A stretch of DNA of 7,806 bases from Clostridiales bacterium UBA4653 (GTDB lineage Bacteria; Bacillota; Clostridia; Oscillospirales; CAG-272), in NCBI GenBank assembly GCA_002405565.1, contig DHMB01000057.1:1-7806 (forward strand). The letters run 5' to 3'. A program made the position numbers and the translations under genes. The stretch's first letter is position 1, and the number at the start of each line of letters is the position of its first letter. The notes under the pieces are model-generated. The model did not search any database. It was given only the letters and a program-made list of their open reading frames with translations, and was not told the origin of the DNA. This document shows positions 1 through 6,146 of the stretch, piece after piece.

Positions 1-663
1 CTCCGCAGGGATATTGACCGTCTCGAAGCGAAGGGCGAGCTTATCAAAGTGCGCGGCGGAGCAAGGTCGATGAAGTTTCTGACGACGTCGGCAGAGGACG
101 ATTTCGGAAAGCGTCTCTATGAGGCGACGGAGGAAAAGACCCGCATTGCCGAATGTGCAACGGGCTTTGTCGAGACCGGCAGATCAATCTTCATCGATTC
201 GGGAACAACCGCCCTGCGGCTGGCTTCGATGGTCGCGGACGAACGCTTTACCGTCACGACGACGGGGCCGCACGTTGCGATCGAGCTTGCGAAAAAGCAG
301 AAGCCGATAGTCAATCTCGTCGGCGGGATGATAAACCACGAAAACCTTTCGGTTTCGGGTATGCAGGCGATGAAATTCATAGACGGAATAAACATAGACA
401 CGGCGTTCGTCGTGCCGAGCGGATATTCCCTTGAATGTGGCTTTTCCTGCGGAAATTACGCGGAATGTGAGCTGAAAAAGTATGTCATAGGCAAGGCGCG
501 CCGCGTGATAATGCTCATGGACGGCGACAAAATCGACCGTAACCTTCCGTATACGTTCAGCACGGAGACGGGACTTTATGCCGTCATAACGGACAGAAAG
601 CTCCCCTCCGCAGTGGAACAGAAATTCACCGGGGCAGGTGTCCGCATAATAGTTGCGGAATAA
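1..663 (+). CDS. DeoR-family transcriptional regulator, 5'-truncated by the window edge
   Basis: The frame is open from base 1 to the TAA at 661-663, giving 220 visible residues; the family is usually about 250, so roughly 30 N-terminal residues lie outside the window. The first visible residues (LRRDIDRLEAKGELIKVRGGA) match the end of the DeoR winged helix, where the recognition helix leads into the conserved 'V.GGA' turn. A GTG at 49 is therefore internal, not the start. The C-terminal effector domain is clear: a DSGTT phosphate-binding-type motif near window residues 63-67, a 'NLVGG' segment, and the 'CGFSCGNYAECELKK' region typical of DeoR sensor domains. Members are usually repressors that sense a phosphorylated sugar or related metabolite. 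It lies 73 nt upstream of the E2 start on the same strand, so it probably controls the dehydrogenase operon or is co-transcribed with it; that role is inferred. Confidence 0.9.
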   Translation, partial: LRRDIDRLEAKGELIKVRGGARSMKFLTTSAEDDFGKRLYEATEEKTRIAECATGFVETGRSIFIDSGTTALRLASMVADERFTVTTTGPHVAIELAKKQKPIVNLVGGMINHENLSVSGMQAMKFIDGINIDTAFVVPSGYSLECGFSCGNYAECELKKYVIGKARRVIMLMDGDKIDRNLPYTFSTETGLYAVITDRKLPSAVEQKFTGAGVRIIVAE

Positions 664-666
664 AAA

Positions 667-720
667 TACCCGCGGGCTGTGACGGATAAGCCTGCCGGGG
701 TAAAAATCAAAAAATCCGTC
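667..720 (+). promoter_or_regulatory. Predicted H-type RNA pseudoknot in the E2 leader (copy A)
   Basis: Stem 1 pairs 667-678 with 689-702: 12 pairs including one G-U, with C696-G697 bulged. Its 10-nt loop (679-688) contains GACGGAT (681-687), which is perfectly complementary to ATCCGTC (714-720), forming stem 2 of 7 bp. Loop 1 is 2 nt (679-680), loop 2 is 1 nt (688), and loop 3 is 11 nt of almost pure A (703-713). Stem 2 ends 16 nt before the E2 ATG and 6 nt before its Shine-Dalgarno sequence. There is no U-tract, so this is not an intrinsic terminator on this strand. The pairing is read by eye; folding as a pseudoknot and any function are inferred. The same layout recurs at 2111-2159 and 3558-3603. 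Confidence 0.62.
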
Positions 721-736
721 GGAAATGGAGAAAATA

Positions 737-2053
737 ATGGCAACAGTTGTAATCATGCCGAGACAGGGACAGAGCGTCGAAAGCTGCATTATCACCGAAT
801 GGAAAAAGAAAGTCGGCGATAAGATAAACGTCGGCGACGTGCTCTTCTCCTATGAAACGGACAAATCCGCCTTTGACGAGGCGGCAACGGTCGAAGGCAC
901 GCTCCTCAAAGTGTTTGCCGAGGAGGGGGACGACGTTCCCTGCCTTGAAACCGTCTGCATAATCGGCGCGGAGGGCGAGGATATTTCCGCTCTCATTCCG
1001 AAGAAGGAAGAGGCGTCGACGGCTACGGAAGAGGCAAAGGAAGAGAAAAAAGAAGAAGCTCCCGCAAAGGCAGAAGCCGTCGCAACGGGAACGGCAACCG
1101 AAGGCGGCAGGCTGAAAATATCGCCGAGAGCGAGAAATCTCGCCGCAAAAACGGACGCTGACGTCTCAAAGGCAGTCCCGACAGGGCCCGACGGCAGAAT
1201 TATCGAGCGCGATATTCAGAAGGTGCTCGACGCAGGACTGACAGTAAGCACGGAGACGGCAGAAAAGCTCCTCCGCGGCGAAAAGGTCGTTTTTGCAGAG
1301 CCGAAGGGAGAGGAATTCCACATTCCCGTAGCCGCTCCCGCACAGAAAACGGGCTATACGGACGAAAAAATGTCCCAGATACGCAAAGTCATCTCAAAAT
1401 CCATGCACACATCCCTTACCGAGCTCGCACAGCTCACTCTCTCGACCTCCTTTGACGCTTCGGCGCTCGTTGCGCTCAGAGCAAGTCTCAAAGCGGGCGG
1501 CGAGGCTATGGGTATCGGCAACATAACCTATAACGATATGATACTTTTCGCCGTTGCAAAAACGCTTGCAACAGGCAAATACAAAGCCCTCAACGCAAAC
1601 CTCATCGGCGGAGACACAATGAGATATTTCGATGGAGTCCATCTCGGAATAGCGGTCGATACGGAAAGAGGCCTCATGGTTCCGACGGTGTTTGACGCGC
1701 AGAAGCTGACTCTCTCCGAGCTTGCAAAGCAGGCAAAGGCGCTCGCCGTCGACTGCCAGAGCGGCAAGGCAAATCCGGACGTTCTCCGCGGCGCGTCGTT
1801 TACGATAAGCAATATCGGCCCGACGGGTATCGAGAGCTTCACGCCCGTAATCAATCCTCCGCAGACGGCAATTCTCGGCGTTTGCTCGCTGACAAAGAGA
1901 ATAAAGGAAAAGGACGGAGCCCCCGTTTTCTATCCCTGTATTCCCCTTTCTCTGACAATCGACCATAGGGCGGTTGACGGAGCGCCCGCGGCGAAATTCC
2001 TTTCGGAGCTTGTCCACAATCTTGAAAACTTCAATCTCCTGCTGACAATCTGA
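737..2053 (+). CDS. Dihydrolipoamide acyltransferase (E2) of a 2-oxoacid dehydrogenase complex
   Basis: E2 forms the core of the complex and moves the acyl group from its lipoyl arm to CoA in the cytoplasm. The 438 residues show the classical order. An N-terminal lipoyl domain (about 1-77) has the lipoylated lysine K43 in ETDKSAF. An Ala/Glu/Lys-rich flexible linker spans about 88-122. A peripheral-subunit-binding domain (about 124-165) contains ISPRARNLA. The catalytic domain (about 210-438) has the SFTISNIGPTGIESF block and the active site DHRAVDG (H410, D414). There is only one lipoyl domain. I chose ATG 737 over the in-frame ATG 725 because GGAG at 727-730 sits 6 nt before 737, MATVVIMP is the normal family start, and it gives the same 16-nt leader spacing as E3. 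The acyl specificity (acetyl, branched-chain or acetoin-derived) cannot be read from the sequence. Confidence 0.93.
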   Translation: MATVVIMPRQGQSVESCIITEWKKKVGDKINVGDVLFSYETDKSAFDEAATVEGTLLKVFAEEGDDVPCLETVCIIGAEGEDISALIPKKEEASTATEEAKEEKKEEAPAKAEAVATGTATEGGRLKISPRARNLAAKTDADVSKAVPTGPDGRIIERDIQKVLDAGLTVSTETAEKLLRGEKVVFAEPKGEEFHIPVAAPAQKTGYTDEKMSQIRKVISKSMHTSLTELAQLTLSTSFDASALVALRASLKAGGEAMGIGNITYNDMILFAVAKTLATGKYKALNANLIGGDTMRYFDGVHLGIAVDTERGLMVPTVFDAQKLTLSELAKQAKALAVDCQSGKANPDVLRGASFTISNIGPTGIESFTPVINPPQTAILGVCSLTKRIKEKDGAPVFYPCIPLSLTIDHRAVDGAPAAKFLSELVHNLENFNLLLTI

Positions 2054-2112
2054 CGCTTTATACCAAGGCATAACATTGTCGCAGAGTTATTTATACACAA
2101 GTATAAAAAGCG
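2054..2112 (+). other. Alternative long-range stem in the E2-E3 gap
   Basis: CGCTTTATAC (2054-2063, directly after the E2 stop) can pair with 2101-2112 (GTATAAA-AA-GCG), giving 10 bp with an AA bulge. A short inner helix is possible between ATAAC (2070-2074) and GTTAT (2086-2090). This fold competes for bases 2101-2107 with the local palindrome at 2090-2107, and for bases 2111-2112 with stem 1 of the following pseudoknot, so the two folds exclude each other. The complementarity is seen directly; any switching role is inference. Confidence 0.3.
2090..2107. promoter_or_regulatory. AT-rich palindrome in the E2-E3 gap (copy 1)
   Basis: TTTATAC-ACAA-GTATAAA is a perfect inverted repeat with 7-bp arms and a 4-nt centre. 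Its core matches the palindrome in the E3-E1 gap (3538-3551) at all but one position of the shared 15-mer TATACAMAAGTATAA, the difference falling in the spacer. It ends 3 nt before the pseudoknot at 2111. It could be a protein operator on DNA or a small hairpin in the polycistronic mRNA, for example a processing site. The right arm contains a -10-like TATAAA, but no -35 lies at proper spacing (TTGTCG at 2076 is 20 nt away). Confidence 0.45.
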
Positions 2113-2159
2113 TTTTATCCCGACAGCGGCAGGGGAAAACGGAAAATAAAGCGCCGCTG
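2111..2159 (+). promoter_or_regulatory. Predicted H-type RNA pseudoknot in the E3 leader (copy B)
   Basis: Stem 1 pairs 2111-2121 with 2132-2141: 10 pairs with one U-G and a single bulged A2117 lying four pairs from the loop. The loop 2122-2131 contains CAGCGGC (2124-2130), perfectly complementary to GCCGCTG (2153-2159), giving stem 2 of 7 bp. Loop 1 is GA (2 nt), loop 2 is A2131 (1 nt), and loop 3 is 2142-2152 (11 nt, A-rich). The knot ends 16 nt before the E3 ATG and 3 nt before the AAAGGA Shine-Dalgarno sequence. Copy A has exactly the same loop lengths and distance, although the stem sequences are unrelated. A plain hairpin using only stem 2 is the competing reading. Confidence 0.62.
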
Positions 2160-2175
2160 ATGAAAGGACAAACAA

Positions 2176-3537
2176 ATGTATGACCTTATCGTTCTGGGCG
2201 GAGGCCCCGCGGGCTATAACGCTGCCGAGCGTGCCTCTCATAAGGGACTGAAAACCCTCGTGCTCGAAGGAAGGGCGCTCGGAGGCGTATGCTTGAATGA
2301 AGGCTGCGTGCCGACAAAAACCCTTCTTTACAGCGCAAAAATATTTGATTACACAAAGCACGGCGACGCATACGGCGTAAAGTGCGAGAGCTCATCTCTC
2401 GACCACGCGTTCGTCGTCAAAAGAAAGAATAAAGTCGTAAAACAGCTGACAGGCGGCATCGCAATGCAGCTCAAAAGTGCGGGAGCAGACGTCGTATCCG
2501 AATTCGGCGTTATAAAAGGGAGAGATTCCGAAGGATTTACGGTCGAAGCGGCGGGCAAGGAATATAAAGGCGCAAGACTTCTCATCTGCACAGGCTCGGA
2601 CGCCCTCGTTCCTCCGATTGAGGGACTGCGCGAATCCGTCGCCGGTGGCTTTGCAATGACAAACCGCGAGATTCTCGATATGGAAACCGTCCCCGAAAAG
2701 CTGACCGTCATTGGCGGCGGCGTCATCGGGCTTGAAATGGCCTCGTATTTCTGCTCGGCAGGCTCAAAGGTGACCGTCGTTGAAATGCTGGATCACATCG
2801 CAGGGCCGACAGACGGCGAAATTTCAAAAATACTTCTCAAAAACTATCAGAAAAAGGGCGTAAACTTCATTCTCGGCGCAAAGGTGACGAAGGTCGGTGA
2901 AGGAAAAGTCGTTTACGAAAAGGACGGCAAAGCCGAAAGCGTTGAAGCGGACAAGGTGCTCGTTTCGATCGGCAGACGTGCGCACACGCAGGGTATCGGG
3001 CTTGAAAACGTCGGCGTTCTGACGGAGAGAGGCGCGGTCGTGACGGACGAATACTGCCGCACAAGCGTGCCGGGAATCTGGGCGGCGGGCGACGTAAACG
3101 GAAAGTCAATGCTCGCGCACACCGCATATCGCGAGGGCGAGGTTGCCGTTGCGAATATGCTCGGCGGAAAGGAACGCGTAAACTACCTTTCAATCCCCTC
3201 CGTTATATATACAAATCCGGAGGTTGCCTCGGTCGGTGAGACGAGCGAGAGCGTAAAAGCCAAAGGCATTGAAGCAAAAACGGCTTCCGTAACGCTTAAA
3301 TACAGCGGCAGATACGTTGCCGAAAACGAAGGCGGCGACGGTATCGTCAAGCTCATAGTCGATAAAGAACACAACCGCCTGCTCGGCGTTCATATGATAG
3401 GAAATTACGCTTCCGAAATAATTTACGGCGCCGCTATGATGGTTGAAAAGGAAATGCGGGTTGACGATGTGAAAAAGTTCGTATTCCCGCACCCGACGGT
3501 TTGCGAAGTCATTCGCGAAGCGATGTTCATGATATAA
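2176..3537 (+). CDS. lpdA: Dihydrolipoamide dehydrogenase (E3)
   Basis: This 453-residue flavoprotein of the pyridine nucleotide-disulfide oxidoreductase family reoxidises the dihydrolipoyl arm of E2 and reduces NAD+. The FAD-binding GGGPAG is at residues 8-13, the redox-active disulfide C39/C44 lies in CLNEGCVPTK, the NAD-binding GGGVIG is at 180-185, and the second FAD motif AAGDVNG is at 303-309. The dimerisation domain ends with HPTVCE, where H439 and E444 form the usual catalytic His-Glu pair. No N-terminal lipoyl domain is fused, unlike some clostridial E3 proteins. Length is normal for the family. AAAGGA at 2163-2168 sits 7 nt before the ATG. The gene is 122 nt downstream of E2, a gap long enough to hold the palindrome and the pseudoknot, so its expression may be set separately from E2. 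Confidence 0.95.
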   Translation: MYDLIVLGGGPAGYNAAERASHKGLKTLVLEGRALGGVCLNEGCVPTKTLLYSAKIFDYTKHGDAYGVKCESSSLDHAFVVKRKNKVVKQLTGGIAMQLKSAGADVVSEFGVIKGRDSEGFTVEAAGKEYKGARLLICTGSDALVPPIEGLRESVAGGFAMTNREILDMETVPEKLTVIGGGVIGLEMASYFCSAGSKVTVVEMLDHIAGPTDGEISKILLKNYQKKGVNFILGAKVTKVGEGKVVYEKDGKAESVEADKVLVSIGRRAHTQGIGLENVGVLTERGAVVTDEYCRTSVPGIWAAGDVNGKSMLAHTAYREGEVAVANMLGGKERVNYLSIPSVIYTNPEVASVGETSESVKAKGIEAKTASVTLKYSGRYVAENEGGDGIVKLIVDKEHNRLLGVHMIGNYASEIIYGAAMMVEKEMRVDDVKKFVFPHPTVCEVIREAMFMI

Positions 3538-3551
3538 TATACAAAAGTATA
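3538..3551. promoter_or_regulatory. AT-rich palindrome in the E3-E1 gap (copy 2)
   Basis: TATAC-AAAA-GTATA begins directly after the E3 stop codon. If one mismatched position is skipped, the arms extend (ATA-A-TATAC and GTATA-A-TAT, 3534-3555). The core is the same 15-mer as the palindrome in the E2-E3 gap apart from one spacer base, while the surrounding sequences differ. It stands 6 nt before the pseudoknot at 3558. The right arm contains TATAAT (3548-3553) without a recognisable -35, so an internal promoter is possible but not supported. Confidence 0.45.
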
Positions 3552-3557
3552 ATATTA

Positions 3558-3603
3558 CAATAATCCTTGCGGTGGCGGGATGTTGACGAAAACAAGTCCA
3601 CCG
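3558..3603 (+). promoter_or_regulatory. Predicted H-type RNA pseudoknot in the E1 leader (copy C)
   Basis: Stem 1 pairs 3558-3567 with 3577-3585: 9 pairs, two of them U-G, with a single bulged A3563 four pairs from the loop, the same place as the bulged A in copy B. CGGTGG (3570-3575) in the loop pairs with CCACCG (3598-3603), giving stem 2 of 6 bp. Loop 1 is 2 nt (3568-3569), loop 2 is 1 nt (C3576), and loop 3 is 12 nt, A-rich (3586-3597). The ATG follows 19 nt later. Copies B and C share an A-TCCY / GGGR signature in the inner half of stem 1. A nested hairpin (CGGTGG/CCACCG plus TGTT/AACA) is the competing fold, and this is the weakest of the three copies. Confidence 0.55.
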
Positions 3604-3622
3604 GGAAAGAGAGATTAAAATC

Positions 3623-6094
3623 ATGCCTAAGAGTCAATATGTAGACCCCAACAGAGCGTTTGACAGCGGTTTTATCAAATTTCATGATATCCCCGTTTGC
3701 CAGTACAACCTTACAATCGAAGACGAAAAGAAAATCTATTCAAAGCAGGATCTTATCAATATTTATCGCGACATGGCGATCATCCGCGAGTTTGAAACCA
3801 TGCTCAACGAGATCAAAACAAAGAGCGTTTACAACGGCGTTGAATACAACAACCCCGGCCCCGCTCACCTTTCGCTCGGTCAGGAGGCGTCCGCCGTCGG
3901 TCAGGCTTACTGCCTTGACAACAGCGACTTCACCTTCGGCTCTCACAGAAGCCATGGCGAAATCATCGCGAAGGGACTTTCCTCGATAAAGAAGCTCGAC
4001 AACACCGAGCTTTACGACATAATGAAAACCTTCCTCGACGGCTCGATTCTTTCCGTTGTCGAAGGCAGAGAGGAAATCAAGGGCGACGTAAAGGATCTCG
4101 CAATCGACTTCCTTCTCTACGGCGCGCTTGCTGAAATCTTCGCAAGAAGAACAGGCTTCAACCGCGGTCTCGGCGGCTCGATGCACGCATTCTTCATTCC
4201 CTTCGGTATCTTCCCGAACAACGCAATCGTCGGCGGCTCGGCGGCAATCGCAATGGGCGCGGCGCTCTATAAGAGATCGAATCACAAGAAAGGTATCGTT
4301 ATCGCAAACTCCGGCGACGGCGCACTCGGCAGAGGCCCCGTTCTCGAAGCGCTCAACATGTCCTCCATGGATCAGATCAAACAGCTCTGGGGCGAGGGCG
4401 GCGGACTTCCGATTCTCTTCAACGTATTCAACAACTTCTACGGAATGGGCGGTCAGACCAAGGGCGAAACAATGGCTTGGGGTCAGGCGGCGAGAGTCGG
4501 CGCGGGCGTAAACCCCGAACAGATGCACGCGGAAACCGTCAACGGTTACGACCCGCTCGCAGTCATCGACGCAACGACAAGACAGAAGGATCTCCTTCTC
4601 CGCGGCGAAGGCCCCGCAATGCTTGAAGTCATCACATACAGAACAACAGGTCACTCCCCCTCCGACTCCTCCACATACAGAACGCAGGAAGAGATCGAAG
4701 CGTGGAAGAACGCAGACCCGATCAAGGCGTACAGAACAAAGCTCATCCTCGGCGGCGTTGCAACGGAAGCCGAGCTCGACGCAATTTACGAGACGATCGT
4801 CCGTCGTATGACAAAGATCTGCCGTCTCGCCGTCGATGAAACACTCTCGCCGAGAATGGATCTCGATAAAGAGCCGGAAGCAATCTCCTCGATTATGCTC
4901 TCAAACAAGAAGGTTCCGAGCATGGATCCGACAAGAGAAGCCGAGGTTCTCATCCCGAAGGAAGAAAACCCGAGACTCAAATCGCTCAAGGTCAAATCCC
5001 GCTGGGCATACGACGCAGACGGCAAGGCTCTTCCGAAGATGAAGATTTACGGTCTGCGCGACGGTCTCTTCGAGCCGATTCTCGATAAATTCTATGAAGA
5101 TCCGACTCTCATCGCCTATGGCGAGGACAACCGTGACTGGGGCGGCGCGTTCGCCGTTTACAGAGGTCTGACCGAGGCAATCCCCTATCACCGCTTCTTC
5201 AACGCTCCGATTTCCGAGTCTGCAATCGTCGGCTCTGCCGTCGGTTACGCAATGGCAGGCGGACGCGCGATAGTCGAGCTTATGTATGCCGACTTTATCG
5301 GTTGCGCCGGCGACGAAATATTCAACCAGCTCTCCAAATGGCAGTCGATGAGCGCGGGAATTCTCAAAATGCCCGTCATCCTCCGCGTTTCCGTCGGCAA
5401 CAAGTACGGCGCGCAGCACAGCCAGGACTGGACAGCTCTCTGCGCTCACATTCCGGGACTGAAGGTCGTATTCCCCGCAACGCCTTATGACGCAAAAGGA
5501 CTTATGACGGAAGCCCTCAACGGCACAGACCCTGTCATCTTCTTTGAAAGCCAGAGAATTTACGATATCGGCGAGCAGTTCCATAAGGGCGGCGTTCCCG
5601 AAACACCTTATGAAATCAGAATCGGCGATCCCGACATCAAGCGCGAGGGTAAAGACGTCACAATTCTTTCCATCGGCGCAACGCTTTATCGCGCTATGGA
5701 CGCCGCAAAGATACTTCACGACAAATACGGCGTTGAAGCCGAGGTCATCGACGCGCGCAGCATAGTTCCCTTCGATTATGAAAAGGTTCTCGAATCCGTA
5801 AAGAAGACGGGCAGAATCATCATAACGGGCGACGCCTGCGACCGCAACTCCGTAATGAGAGATATGGCTTCTAACATTGCCGAACTCGCATTCGACTACC
5901 TCGACGCACCGCCCACAGTCGTCGGTTCAAGAAACTGGATAACTCCTTCAAAGGAGCTCGACCCCTGGTTCTTCCCGCAGGCAGACACAATCGTCGACGC
6001 CGTAAACGACAGACTTCTTCCCCTCCCGGGTCACGTTTCAACTCACAATTTCACGGATATTGAGAGAATGAACAGACTCAAAAACGGTATCTGA
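3623..6094 (+). CDS. Fused alpha/beta thiamine-diphosphate 2-oxoacid dehydrogenase (E1)
   Basis: E1 decarboxylates a 2-oxoacid (or cleaves acetoin) on thiamine diphosphate and acylates the E2 lipoyl arm. One 823-residue chain carries both halves. The alpha half (about 40-405) has GSHRSHG (106-112), GGSMH (184-188), the ThDP/Mg motif from GDGA (231-234) to NN (270-271), and the GHSPSD loop (343-348). A linker of about 65 residues follows. The beta half (about 473-805) has YGED (499-502), PISES (529-533) with the likely ThDP-activating E532, and YGAQHSQ (595-601). Between RSHG and GGSMH there are about 40 residues more than in ordinary E1 alpha chains, and the first 40 residues are also extra. 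GAGAG at 3609-3613 is 9 nt before the ATG. It is last in the operon, followed by a terminator. C-ending codons look enriched compared with its neighbours, suggesting high expression. The substrate is not determinable here. Confidence 0.93.
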   Translation: MPKSQYVDPNRAFDSGFIKFHDIPVCQYNLTIEDEKKIYSKQDLINIYRDMAIIREFETMLNEIKTKSVYNGVEYNNPGPAHLSLGQEASAVGQAYCLDNSDFTFGSHRSHGEIIAKGLSSIKKLDNTELYDIMKTFLDGSILSVVEGREEIKGDVKDLAIDFLLYGALAEIFARRTGFNRGLGGSMHAFFIPFGIFPNNAIVGGSAAIAMGAALYKRSNHKKGIVIANSGDGALGRGPVLEALNMSSMDQIKQLWGEGGGLPILFNVFNNFYGMGGQTKGETMAWGQAARVGAGVNPEQMHAETVNGYDPLAVIDATTRQKDLLLRGEGPAMLEVITYRTTGHSPSDSSTYRTQEEIEAWKNADPIKAYRTKLILGGVATEAELDAIYETIVRRMTKICRLAVDETLSPRMDLDKEPEAISSIMLSNKKVPSMDPTREAEVLIPKEENPRLKSLKVKSRWAYDADGKALPKMKIYGLRDGLFEPILDKFYEDPTLIAYGEDNRDWGGAFAVYRGLTEAIPYHRFFNAPISESAIVGSAVGYAMAGGRAIVELMYADFIGCAGDEIFNQLSKWQSMSAGILKMPVILRVSVGNKYGAQHSQDWTALCAHIPGLKVVFPATPYDAKGLMTEALNGTDPVIFFESQRIYDIGEQFHKGGVPETPYEIRIGDPDIKREGKDVTILSIGATLYRAMDAAKILHDKYGVEAEVIDARSIVPFDYEKVLESVKKTGRIIITGDACDRNSVMRDMASNIAELAFDYLDAPPTVVGSRNWITPSKELDPWFFPQADTIVDAVNDRLLPLPGHVSTHNFTDIERMNRLKNGI

Positions 6095-6109
6095 TAAACC
6101 CAAAAACAA

Positions 6110-6146
6110 ACAGCCCCTGCGGGATAACCGCAGGGGCTGTAATTTT
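6110..6146. terminator. Bidirectional intrinsic terminator between convergent operons
   Basis: ACAGCCCCTGCGG (6110-6122) and its exact complement (6128-6140) form a perfect 13-bp stem with a 5-nt GATAA loop. AATTTT follows on the + strand, and an A-rich tract (6101-6110) precedes it, giving a U-rich tail on the - strand. It ends the dehydrogenase operon and also the phosphatidyltransferase gene, whose stop codon overlaps the T-tract. Confidence 0.92.

Noticed and set aside
664..708. Hairpin after the DeoR gene as an intrinsic terminator
   Set aside because: On the + strand the stem is followed by A-rich sequence, not a U-tract. The - strand reading would have a T-rich tail, but no - strand gene leads into it.
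667..720. Assignment of the leader pseudoknots to preQ1, SAM-II or fluoride riboswitches
   Set aside because: Only the H-type topology is shared. Stem 1 is longer than in preQ1-I, and I could not match the conserved core sequences of these classes. A covariance-model search would be needed to settle this.
725..736. Alternative E2 start at ATG 725, adding four residues
   Set aside because: It has no good ribosome binding site, while GGAG at 727-730 is ideally spaced for ATG 737 and the family N-terminus begins MA.V.MP.
2160..2183. Seven-codon mini-ORF overlapping the E3 start
   Set aside because: The ATG directly follows stem 2 of the pseudoknot with no ribosome binding site. The AAAGGA behind it serves E3.
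3533..3553. Internal promoter before E1 (TATAAT at 3533 and 3548)
   Set aside because: No -35 hexamer is found 16-18 nt upstream of either. The hexamers are explained by the E3 stop region and the AT-rich palindrome.
3740..4654. Antisense open frame of 304 codons inside the E1 gene
   Set aside because: It mirrors the codon pattern of E1, shows no recognisable domain, has no ribosome binding site, and E1 is unmistakable on the + strand. The long antisense frames at 184-795 and 1394-2071 fail in the same way.
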